Shown one piece after another: positions 25,917 through 35,980 of a stretch of 64,000 nt of DNA. The position numbers were made by a program, and so were the translations under genes. The notes under the pieces were generated by a model. The model made no database searches, was not told where the DNA came from, and saw nothing but the letters and a program-made list of their open reading frames with translations. Within the stretch, counting starts at the first letter, position 1. Each line of letters starts with the position of its first letter. Source of the stretch: Rotaria sordida (lineage: Eukaryota; Rotifera; Eurotatoria; Philodinida; Philodinidae); assembly GCA_905250125.1 (NCBI GenBank), contig CAJNOL010001110.1, forward strand, positions 16,497 through 80,496, read 5' to 3'.

Positions 25917-26938
25917 TTAAGGGGGCATACGAAGGGCTCCATCTAATCGAATAACTTCACCATTAAGATATGGATTTTCAACAATCATGTGTGCTAAACG
26001 AGCAAAATCATCTGGTTGTCCAAGTCTTTTTGGAAATGGTACCATATTACCAAGTAATAATCGAACTCTTACAGGTAAAGCAGCAAGCATTGGTGTATAA
26101 AAAACACCAGGAGCAATAGCACATACTCTTATACCCATATTTGATAGATCTCTTGCTAATGGTAATGTCATTGAAACAAGAGCACCTTTCGATGCTGCAT
26201 ACGCAACTTGTCCTATTTGACCTTCATAAGCAGCAATCGATGCTGTATTTATAATAACACCACGTTGTCCTTGAGAATTTGGTTTATTATCGGCCATAAG
26301 ATGACATGCCCAACGTATGGCATTAAATGTACCAGATACATTTACATTAAGTAGTTTTTTAAATTCATCGAAACTATGCATTGAACGCTAAATATAAAAA
26401 CATATTAAATAGAAATAGTTTTTTTTGTTTTTGTTATGCTCACTTTATTTATATTATATGTTCGAATAGCTACACCAATACCAACACAATTAAGTAGAAC
26501 ATCAAGTCTTTCATATTGTTGTTTGATTTGATTAAACATAGCTTGTATTTGTTCTTCATTGGTTACATCAGCAGAAAGAAATGTCGGTGGTTCTAATTGA
26601 ATATTTTGATCTGTTGATAGATTATTTGATAATGGAATTTTCACATTATTTTTGTCATCCTTACGTTCATTTAATAGTGACTACAAAAATATTCAAGATA
26701 ATAAAATTAATTTAAATTTGTTTTATTAAGAATATACAGTCAATGGATCGTCGGATTCATCTAATTCTGAATTTAACGGCGATGAAACTATTGATGACCA
26801 TTGTTTCACTATATCACTACCTTTAGATGATGGTAAATCACAAATGATTACACGAGCACCAAGTCGAGAAAAATGTTTAGCACAAGCTAGACCTAAACCA
26901 GTTGCACCACCAGTTATTAATGTTACTAGACCACTCAT
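25917..26938 (-). CDS. HSD17B10: 3-hydroxyacyl-CoA dehydrogenase type 2 / 17-beta-HSD type 10 (SDR family)
   Basis: Three minus-strand exons, 26938-26738, 26680-26444 and 26387-25917, join with 56-57-nt GT-AG introns into 302 residues. It is an NAD-dependent short-chain dehydrogenase of mitochondria, acting in isoleucine and fatty-acid oxidation; in animals it is also a subunit of mitochondrial RNase P. Visible signatures are the dinucleotide-binding TGGATGLG (9-16), the catalytic triad S196, Y209 and K213 (NTAS and YAASK), the block [11 protein letters not shown], and the C-terminal [15 protein letters not shown], close to animal orthologues. Human protein is 261 residues; the excess is a polar insertion at about residues 45-95, between the first betas of the Rossmann fold, spanning the first splice junction. 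All catalytic residues are present. Confidence 0.95.
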
Positions 26939-27100
26939 TATATTGACTGATTTAATTAGTCTTTATATCTGAAATATAAAAGATTAATAATATATTTTTT
27001 TTTCTATTTTCGAAACTTATGATAAATAATGTTTCTAAGGTTTCGGTAGATGTTTTTTTTTTTTTTTTTTGTTATTTTCACTTTTTTTTCCTTTTCAACG

Positions 27101-27538
27101 ATGAATGAATATCATCGTCTTGGAATAAAAAATTTTAAAAGTATACGTCATCTTGGACAAATTAAACTTGCATTTGATTTATGTACTGATGATATATCAG
27201 CACCACAATATGTATCATTCAAAGGAAATGATTCTAATAAAAAAATACAAATTTTTAATAATGATAAACTTAAATTTGATAATATTCCAATAAAAAAATC
27301 AACTAATAATTGGTTACAAAATTGTCAATGTTCTAAAATATTGATGAATTTTATTATGAATATTTTCTATCTGTTTTTTCGTATATTATGCATTATCTTG
27401 AAATATACAATTTATTTAATATGGTATCTATTTAAAATTTTACTCTATATAATCTTTCGTTTATTAACCGAATCAAAATTATATTGTTCAAAATCTGTCC
27501 TATGCCATCCAATTCGATGTTACCATCATCGATTCTAA
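27101..27538 (+). CDS. Hypothetical small membrane protein
   Basis: A single-exon frame; the ATG at 27101 (MNEYHRLGIKNFKSI) is preferred over the poly-Phe extension upstream, which is just a T-run. It gives 145 residues. There is a polar N-terminal half, then about 45 hydrophobic residues (two likely membrane segments), then a Cys/His-rich tail. No family is recognised. It stands head to head with HSD17B10, start codons only about 160 bp apart, so a shared promoter is likely if it is a real gene. Codon use resembles the neighbours (many AAT, AAA and ATT). It could be lineage-specific. Confidence 0.5.
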   Translation: MNEYHRLGIKNFKSIRHLGQIKLAFDLCTDDISAPQYVSFKGNDSNKKIQIFNNDKLKFDNIPIKKSTNNWLQNCQCSKILMNFIMNIFYLFFRILCIILKYTIYLIWYLFKILLYIIFRLLTESKLYCSKSVLCHPIRCYHHRF

Positions 27539-27840
27539 ATAATCTGTAGTAACCCTCATTATCTACTCGATTCTGTATCTATCAAATAGATGGTGGTATG
27601 AATATGATTATATGAATATTAATACACAAATGTAATCATTTTATTTTTATTGATTATAAATATAAAAAGATAGTTAATTTTTGAAACTGTATTAAGAAAA
27701 TATTCAATAGATGTCGTTGTTAATCAGAGTGAAATATACTCATTAGAATAAAGTGTTCGATATTTATGTTTATAGATTTATCAAAAAAAATAAATCTCAT
27801 TGATACAAAATATCTCTAGGGCGAATTCAAAAACTAAAAA

Positions 27841-28400
27841 TTAGTCCTTGATTTCTATTGCTACATTATGCATAAGTTTTATTTGCATTGCAGCCTGTTT
27901 TAATACATTTAATATTTTAACATTTTCATGTGCAAAACTATATACATGATATTTTAAACCAACTTCATAAGTAAATTATTTAACAACAACTAACTAGTAG
28001 ATCTTAATTGATGTCTTGACATACGTGGAAATAAATGATGAACATTCAACAGAAATGGTTCACGTGGCCCAGAATCATGTGTTGATATACCAAAATGTGA
28101 TAATGTTATTTGAACATGTAAATATATAGTTAAAACATTGTGTGTATTTTGGAATATAAGATAATAAAACTATATACCAGTACCAAAAAATAAAAATAAA
28201 ACATATTTCAATAAAAACAGTATGATGAATAAAGCCATGTATAAGAAAGAATACGTTTATGATAAGTTGAATAAAGTAATTGAACAAAATGTGGTGTTAC
28301 GGTAACGAATGATAAATGTTGAATATCTGAAAAAGAAACAGATGTTAGTGCAATTTCAGTGGTATTAAAATATGAAACATGATGTTTCTAATCATAGAAA
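27841..28400 (-). pseudogene. Decayed front-end fatty acid / sphingolipid desaturase
   Basis: Pieces in several minus-strand frames keep the order of a cytochrome-b5-type front-end desaturase. They are SFSDIQHLSFVTVTPHFVQ (about 28335), LYSTYHKRIL, QITLSHFGISTHDSGPREPF (about 28110) and NVHHLFPRMSRHQLR. The last is the third His-box region, normally QxxHHLFPxxPRHxL. The tail YHVYSFAHENVKIL is in another frame. Frameshifts, stops and a deletion between GPREPF and the His box show that it is dead. The intact enzyme would introduce double bonds near the carboxyl end of acyl chains in the ER. Its N-terminal half is missing or unrecognisable. Confidence 0.7.
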
Positions 28401-29037
28401 GATTATTTTAAGGTGTGGTGGTTCTAGTTTCTATCTCGAAGGAATCAGGAAATAGGATTAGAAGTGAAACCGTTTCGTTCATGTGTAATAATAATAATAA
28501 ATAACGCCAATTCTTGAGTTCATCACGCGCGTAATTTTCAAAACATATTAATCGTTTACAAATAAAAATAACCGGTATTCATAGAAACGTTCGTCTACAT
28601 CTCGTCTCTCTCTCTTGAATGGTCGCTATTACTTTATTCGCGTGGCTAATAAGAATGTTCATTAGAATAAATTTACGTTTGAACATATAAAGATATTTTT
28701 AAAAAGTTTATTTTTGACTTTTCCAATTGATATCAGATCAAATAATTTAGGTTACGTGTCAAAGTTTTGCCCATTTCAAAAACGAATGGACTGTTTCTGC
28801 CATTTCCAATGAAAAAAACATTGATTTAGTTTTTCACTCTTACAAAAGACAAGAATAAAGTCTATAATATGGTTTTTATTTAGTCCATCCAGAATTCTGC
28901 TTTTCTCTACGATAAAATTTAATAAAAATCTGATCTGTGACTATGCATGTATTCCGTCACAAAAAAAACGGTATTAATAATGTTTATCAGCGTGTTATTT
29001 TCTTATTATGTAATGTTTGGTTATGATTTTTCTTTTT
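28401..29037. other. Intergenic, no gene seen
   Basis: AT-rich sequence between two pseudogenes; no open frame or repeat was recognised. Confidence 0.4.
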
Positions 29038-29480
29038 TCAGCAGTGAACCATAGGATCGACTAAGCGACACGTTTCACCCTTCTCTACTGGGCTTTCATG
29101 AACAGTGAACATTTTCGGTTGAACACGACACTGAAACACCATTCGATATTTTTCTGTCTTGTCATTAGATACTTTAATAGGAAATACTTTTGTAAATCAG
29201 GGATGAGCTCAACCATTGCAATGAATGGCCTAATAGAATCTTGGTGCATTCATCATGGCTCAACCCGATTGAATTGAATCATTATTCTTCATGGCATCTG
29301 TTTTGGCTTTAGCAGGCAATAATCCTTTCTTAATGATACCGTCAATGGCTTTTCGATATGTTCCATGAAATGCGACTGGCTCTTTAGTTTCACTGTCGAT
29401 ACAACCGAGTCAAGTTGTGTCATCTGCATACTTTTGATCGAGTTTTAATGCTTGGTGATACCAACCAATCAGAAAACAGT
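29038..29480 (-). pseudogene. Decayed ADP-ribosyltransferase-fold-like protein fragment
   Basis: One continuous minus-strand frame of about 147 codons with five in-frame stops and no frameshift. It has WYHQALKLDQKYADD, then KEPVAFHGTYRKAIDGIIKK (the HGT...GII pattern of ADP-ribosyltransferase-type folds), and ends YRMVFQCRVQPKMF...LVDPMVHC. Several stops sit where Trp would be expected (TGG to TGA), typical of simple decay. Family assignment is by pattern only and could be wrong; that it is former coding sequence is fairly safe. Confidence 0.5.
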
Positions 29481-29842
29481 ATGGCTATCCCCTCGCCTTT
29501 CAGATTCAGGTAGTTCTGGTTTCTCGTAATATCTATTGAATTCTAGAGCAAAATCGCTTAGTTGTAGTTAAAGGTAAGATAAAATCAAAGTCCATTCATA
29601 AGCATGCGAAGCAAGTTTGACGTATCGAAGTACTGATCCTTGTGGAAAGCCTTTTCTAGCCTTATCCTCAGAAAAAAAAACGATAATTCATAGAGTTTTG
29701 CATCAAACTCTGAAATAAGTATACAAAGCGTTTAGCTTTTGCGGAAGCCACCCTAAATAACCATCAAATAGAACTCTATTTATGAACTGGCTGTAATAGT
29801 TTAGCGAGCTATCGAATTTCCTTGATAATCGAGTGCAAATAT

Positions 29843-30142
29843 GAGGGTGTGGGTGTGGCTTGGTGTAGACGTGGGTGTAGAATGCATTGCTTCTCTTTAG
29901 CCACACCCATAACTTTACCTCAGCGCTCACATGCGCATCAATTTCTTCAAACACCGGCATCCGCGCCTCCCACCATACTCCTATTCAAGCACCCACTCCA
30001 CACTTATGTGCAAGCTTCGTGAACGTAGTGTCGCGCACTGAAATGTTTGGGTCAATGTGGGTGTGAGTGTCGATGGGTGTGGACATGAGAGTGTGGGTAT
30101 GGATAAAGAGAACAAACGCAGTCACATCCACACCCTATTAGG
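29843..30142. repeat. Two TGTGGG-like foldback hairpins in tandem
   Basis: Hairpin 1 (29843-29910) reads G-rich GAGGGTGTGGGTGTGGC, a loop with TTCTCTTTA, then C-rich GCCACACCC. Hairpin 2 (30050-30142) reads GTGGGTGTGAG...GGGTGTGG, a loop with GATAAAGAGAA, then CACATCCACACCC. The loop of hairpin 1 is the reverse complement of that of hairpin 2 (AAAGAGAA), so the two belong to one family. TGTGGG is the telomeric repeat reported for bdelloids; here it is interstitial and inverted. Confidence 0.7.
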
Positions 30143-30324
30143 TTTTCTTCTATAGGGCGACGAAGTTTCATCGTTTTTTGTCAGGTACAATTATATTGTC
30201 AGTTTCGCCATATTAAGAGACGGTTGGTGACTGAATCGAGCATTTTTATTATAGGCTGTCACGTAAAAAATTTTAACATAGTTTTTTGATCATTGAGAGT
30301 GAAAGAGCATGTAGAAAAAACTCT

Positions 30325-30477
30325 ATGAATCCAAATTTTTAGCCTTCTCTGAGTGATCGTTCAATAATTATCAAGAAAACATTTAGTGTGTATCAGTAGA
30401 TCTCCATTCCATTTTTCACCTCTTGCTGTTTTCAGTATATAATTATTTTTTTTTTGATATATCAAACAAATTAAATC
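30325..30477. repeat. Dispersed repeat, inverted copy at 60330-60482
   Basis: About 153 bp match, in opposite orientation, the segment 60330-60482. Both contain AGCCTTCTCTGAGTGATCGT, TTGCTGTTTTCAGTATATAA and ATATATCAAACAAATTAAAT. A TGTGGG-like hairpin lies next to each copy (30050-30142 and 60494-60582). No coding function is visible. Confidence 0.8.
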
Positions 30478-30783
30478 GCAACGAGCAGCAGGTTTCGTAC
30501 TTGAATGTGTCGTGCGTTGTGTCACAAATCACGACGCATGCAACACATTTAAAATGCATCCTAAAACTATTTCGTTTCTTTTCAAAAGCGTTATTGTGCG
30601 GCAGGCAAATTTCTTTCTCTTTCTCAATCTATTCAGCTGCCTGGCAACATCAAGAGTTGTTTTTTCCTTTCACTTGTAACATTTTTTCAACGTTAGCCAG
30701 TTTTGCCTTTACATTGTTTTTCGATGGCTGTTTTATTCGATCCGATCAGCCTTTCTTCACAGACGGTAATCTATTTTCTGCAT

Positions 30784-33700
30784 TAGGGGTGTTAGTTTAC
30801 ATTTACTTTTAATTTTATTTACCAGTAAATTAAAATATGAGAAATTTATATTTATTATAAATGTAAACTATTTAGTTGCAGGATTTACATATACAGATAA
30901 ATGTAAATCCTGCTACAAAATAATTTACAATTTATAATAAATGTAAATTACTTATAATTTATAATTTATTTTACATATAAACTTTTTACTTTTCATTATT
31001 TATCAAAAACAAATTAAAATAAACTATGATATTTTTGTACGATATTTTACATAAGAAATACCCTAATCTTAGTATTATTTTTATCTATAATTTATTTGCT
31101 GTACTACCTTTTCATTCAATTAATGGTTCTTAATTTGAGAAAAAGATCTCACTACTTATCATGATGAGTTTTTCAAAGAAGAGTTAAATCAAACTTTACA
31201 GACTAGGAAAATAGAAAATGCTGTAAATTGTCAATGAGAAGCTCAAAATAGTTTTCGCGAATTAGACCTCTATTAGAGATTACATATTATTTTTATCGAA
31301 TGCAGTTAGAACTTGTAGATACAATAGTAGGTTTTTTTCTACGTGGCAATGTTTTATTACCCTAATTATGTTACGAATTAATACTCAATTTCGAACATTT
31401 CTGATATGCAATAAATATTCATTAGGTTTTCCCAAATAGGTTTTTTGTTGTGCATAAGGAATATTTTAAGACATACCATGTTTATTCCTCTGTTGTTTAT
31501 TAACCACTTTTGATACAGTTTCGGCAGACATGCATGATACTGATAGGAAAAAAAATCTATAGACACAGAAACTCTTAAAACATAATGTAAAAGTGTTTTA
31601 GTATTTTATTTATGTCTCATTGAAGTTATTATTTTACTTCGACCGATATGGAAAGTATTTCACTTCTTATTTCTATCTAGTAATTACTTCCATAATTGGA
31701 TATTAAAACGAAGACTTCTGACGTTTATCGCACACCACACTGTTTTAGTCTTAAAAGAAGACTAATTAAATCCATATTTTATAGATTTTTATTTTAATGT
31801 GGCTCGATAGAATAAAATTTAAAATTTGTGCTTGTCACTATGACTTTCTCAACAATAGACTTAAGATGCTGTCTGATTAAAAAAGTATCTGTTAAACTGT
31901 ATTGATCATATAGACTATGAAATCTTTTTCTCTTTCTTCGAATCTGTAGTCATTACAGTTGCCAATATGCCAAGAACGATCAGACTTATGGTAGAGAGCA
32001 CTATTTATGACTCTACAACAGCAAGAAGAATTGAACATTTTACAATAACAATGAAAAATGAATTCTGTAAAGTTTCACGGAAAAAATTTTTTGAAAGAAA
32101 TTTTGGAACCCATCCAATAGTAGTCCTTTTATAGACCTAGTACTATAAAATCAAGAATATTTTTTTGGCAAAATGAGGTCGTATGTTTCAAATTTTACTT
32201 TTGATTACATTCACCGACAGAAATACTTTCAAATTCGTGATCTCAGTCAAATAGTACGTCCACGGATATATAAATCAAGATATTTCAATTCAAAAACAGC
32301 TTTTCGTCTGCAATATGCTCTATGACTTTGTTGAAATTTTGTTGTCATCAAAAATATATAAATGATATGTCTATACATTTGCTTTTTGATGCAAATCACC
32401 AGTCTGCCATAGTTTTTTTTTCAAAATATCAACACCAAGAATGAAAATCGTGAAGTACGGGTTCCTTTTGACATGTAAATCAAGTAATATCAATAATTTC
32501 ATAGGCAATAATTGCTCCAAATACATTTAAAAACCGAAATTTTGATGAGACTAACTTGATACAAAATGCTTTATGATATCATTTATACTTTAAGTTATAG
32601 AGGGTAGCGTAATGGTTTTACAACACCCTGTAAATATAATTTGAAGATCAGCGATGTTGTACCTATCAGTAGTCTCATCGCAGAAACTGTATTACTAACG
32701 AGAATTTTGTGATACATATCGGAGATGAGCGGCTGGGATGGTGACAGTGCACCGCCAGATTTCCCACTTTTCTCGTGCATTGAAACTACTAAATTTTCTT
32801 CAGAGAGTACTGTCACATATCTCGAAATTTGGAGAATTGCTCACTTTCTGCGCGAATGAAATAGAATCCAAGAGCTGAAAAATAGAAATTCTTAATATAT
32901 CAAGGAATAATCAGTGTCACTCTGGTAATTCTTCAGCAAAATTGAAATTGATTATTGTTTGCTTCAGTATCAAACGATTCATGAAGATCTCGGTAATGCA
33001 TTTTTAAAAGAATCTGTACACGTAATTATTTCTTTCACAATTTTCCGGGTGGAAATGATTATCACAACAAAAAATGTCGTGGAAATTCTGTACTTTTGAC
33101 TTTTATATTCACTGAACTTCAAGAGAATTGATTAGAAATTAGTGTTTCTCAATTCTCGGAAACATCTCCTGCATTCACATCCAGATCTATGCTTTTTATT
33201 TATATGCACTGACATTAGTTTATATCATATCACGAAACAGAAGAGTGTTTACGAGGGTTGAATACAAAATCATGGTCTCTAAAACAACGTTGTTGGCAGG
33301 AGATGCGCTACAAAGCCCCATAATAGTGGGACTAATAAAAACCTAGTACACTGCGGCAGAACACTTTTTAGCTGCTCCCCTCATCTCTAGTACATATTAC
33401 TGGCGTCGCAAGGAAATATACATCAGATAGAAAATTCATATCATAAAAGTTAATCAAGAGCGTATATTCTCGTCACCAATATATATGCTTTCCGTTAGGA
33501 CAATAAAATGGAAAAATTATAATATTTTTGCTGCTCAAAAAGCAATCAGCATACCAATAAGATTAACTGGCAGTTTATGCGTCCATCTCGTCTGTTCACT
33601 GCGTATTTCGAATTAATTTATCAATGCGAAATTATACATAGATAACAATGGCAATATTTTCATGATAAAATGATGAAGACTGCTAATTTACCGCATCGGA

Positions 33701-34221
33701 AATAAGTTTCTCGTTGTCTAAAAAATTTATGCTTCTCGTCATCTCCAGAGTGAAATCCTGAAAATAAACAAGATTACCATTAATTTGTTATATAATTAGA
33801 TTGTAATAAAACATTGCCATGTAGAAAAAAACCTACTATTGTATCTACAAGTTCTAACTGCATTCGATAAAAATAATATGTAATCTCTAATAGATGTGTA
33901 ATTCGCGAAAAATATTTTGAGCTTCTCATTGACAATTTACAGCATTTTCTATTTTCCCAGTCTGTAAAGTTTGATTTAACTCTTCTTTGAAAAACTCATC
34001 ATGATAAGTAGTGAGATCTTTTCTCAAATTAAGAACCATTAATTGAATGAAAAGATAGTCCAGCAAATAAATTATAGATTAAAATAACACTAAGATTAGG
34101 GTATTTCTTATATAAAATATCGTACAAAAATATCATAGTTTATTTTAATTTGTTTTTGATAAATAATGAAAAGTAAAAAGTTTATATGTAAAATAAATAT
34201 AAATGGTAAATGACGCCCCTA
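30784..34221. mobile_element. hAT-type element, 3.4 kb, with long inverted termini
   Basis: The ends are TAGGGGTGTTAG (30784) and, inverted, TAGGGGCGTCAT (34221). The 8-bp flanks TTCTGCAT (30776-30783) and TTCTGCAC (34222-34229) differ at one base, the hAT duplication length. Inverted termini extend inward to about 31382 and 33777. The left terminus carries an extra palindromic stretch at about 30810-30960, with arms sharing GCAGGATTTACAT. The interior has no recognisable transposase. Short exon-like pieces occur on the minus strand (33768-33697 and 32870-32595, with good splice acceptors), but frames are interrupted and unassigned. It is probably non-autonomous or carrying decayed cargo. Confidence 0.8.
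32595..32816 (-). other. Unassigned open frame inside the hAT-type element
   Basis: A 73-codon frame containing SGKSGGALSPSQPLISDMYH and ending KPLRYPL. It follows a polypyrimidine tract and AG near 32875 on the minus strand, consistent with an exon. A stop and frame change lie just upstream (ALGFYFIRAESEQFSKF is in another frame). No family is recognised. It may be a remnant of a captured gene or of the element's own protein. Confidence 0.25.
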
Positions 34222-35980
34222 TTCTGCACGTTTTGAAAGAGAATGTATGCTCTGTTGTTCGATGAATTTCTTCAACGAAGACGATAAAATGCTGAGAGTT
34301 GCTTAGAAAGAGGTCGTCACTAGCTTCAGACTTTTTTAATATCAAAACTCTGTTTAAGAAGGTAGTGCAAGAGATATCTGTAGTCAATTAAGTAAAAAAT
34401 GTGAACTCGACGTGTTTTTTAATTTATGTAAATAAAATAGAAACCTTGAAATTTCATTCAGATGAGACTAGATCGTGCAAAAAAGTAAATATTGTCAAGA
34501 GCTCTTTATTAGAAGTATATCCGATTTTTATGAGTATCTAAACAATAGTAATCTTTATCTCAATGAAATCAAGTTTCACATTAACGATAACAGTAAGTAT
34601 TGAAGACTTAGGAGCGTGCTATCGACCTTATTACCCAGAATTATTTTTATCGAATGTGATACACAATGTACAATTAATTCAAAAATCGAATAAAAACTAT
34701 TTTCGCGACATTCTTGTATGGTTAAATGGAGCTCGACCAGCTCCACATAGTTTTACATCCGAAAAAATTTCAGATGCTATCTTCATGAGAAAATACTTCA
34801 AAAGACTGTTAGCGCAATCCTTGTGAGATTAAAATTAATGTATAATCAGACATACGTCATCAGCGTCGTTAACTTTAAAGGCTCACACTACAATAATTAT
34901 TTTATACATTCTAATAAGTATTAGTAAAATACACTCTCATCCACTCACATCCGCTCTGAGTGCTGTTTAATTCGATGATGGAATCAATCAATAGAGCATT
35001 GAATTCTCCATTCGTGAGACTTCGCTCCGACCCTTTTTCTTGCAAAATTCTTAAACAAAAACTTGAATACCATCTTTATGGATCCATTCTCAGCCACTCT
35101 CACTCAGATCTTAATAAGAAAAATAATATTCGATAATAAACAAAATTATCGAAGGACTCTAATATATATGAACGTATTGAACCTAAAATTAGATCTTGTA
35201 CTATTCTTCCTGAATCCTTTGCTCTTTTTTCTTGAGTCTATATTACCAAGCACATGATTAATGAAATGCATGTCATACATGTCTTGCGGGATAAGTTATT
35301 TGAGTCAAGTTTCTTTTATGTTCTCTTGCACATGGTAGGTATCTCGTCAGTACAAGAGTATGAAGAAAAATGTATCTGGTTTTCTTTTGTACATTAATAT
35401 GCGATCGCTATTGCTGAATGGATAAGAAAACATAATTTATTTTCTTTTTCGCCTAGTCACTGTTGTACTTCTTGCATTTGTTCTACCCGGTTTCGGTCCA
35501 ACTAATCTACCTAGGTTGAAGGTATTAGTTATATCTGCAATAGATCGTTGAGTCTTAAAACTATATTAATTCGAAACAACATCTTTTCATTCGTTTATTG
35601 ACATTTTATTTCAAGCTTGAGGATGATGTTGAAATCTAAAGAAAGAACAGTGTTCTATTTGTTTTATTAAAGTAGACCTTTATCGAGTGCAAGAAAACAT
35701 GACTGACATAACTCATTACGCAGCGCATATATGACATTTATTGAAGGGGGAAAAAGCGAGACTTCGTACTTAACCGTACTTCAGAAATATCGAAGCCTCA
35801 CTTTTCTTCCCTGTCTAGGCACATGATACAGGAGTTGTTAGTTTCCATTTCGGGAATGAACTCTCTCTCATTCCTGAGAACGGACTCTCTTTTTGATAAG
35901 TTTTCTACTTGTTTTTCTTTTGTTTCCACATTCAGTCTTTATTTAATACTTGTGGATGTTTTCTTATTTTATACTTATGG
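34222..35980. other. Intergenic upstream of the acyltransferase gene
   Basis: There is no recognisable gene. A plus-strand frame at 34563-34826 (87 codons, MKSSFTLTITVSIEDLG...) has no family features and may be chance. The promoter of the acyltransferase gene at 35981 should lie at the right end. Confidence 0.4.

Noticed and set aside
30423..30812. 129-codon plus-strand frame
   Set aside because: Its first part lies in the dispersed repeat shared with 60330-60482 and its end enters the hAT-type terminus at 30784; no coding evidence.
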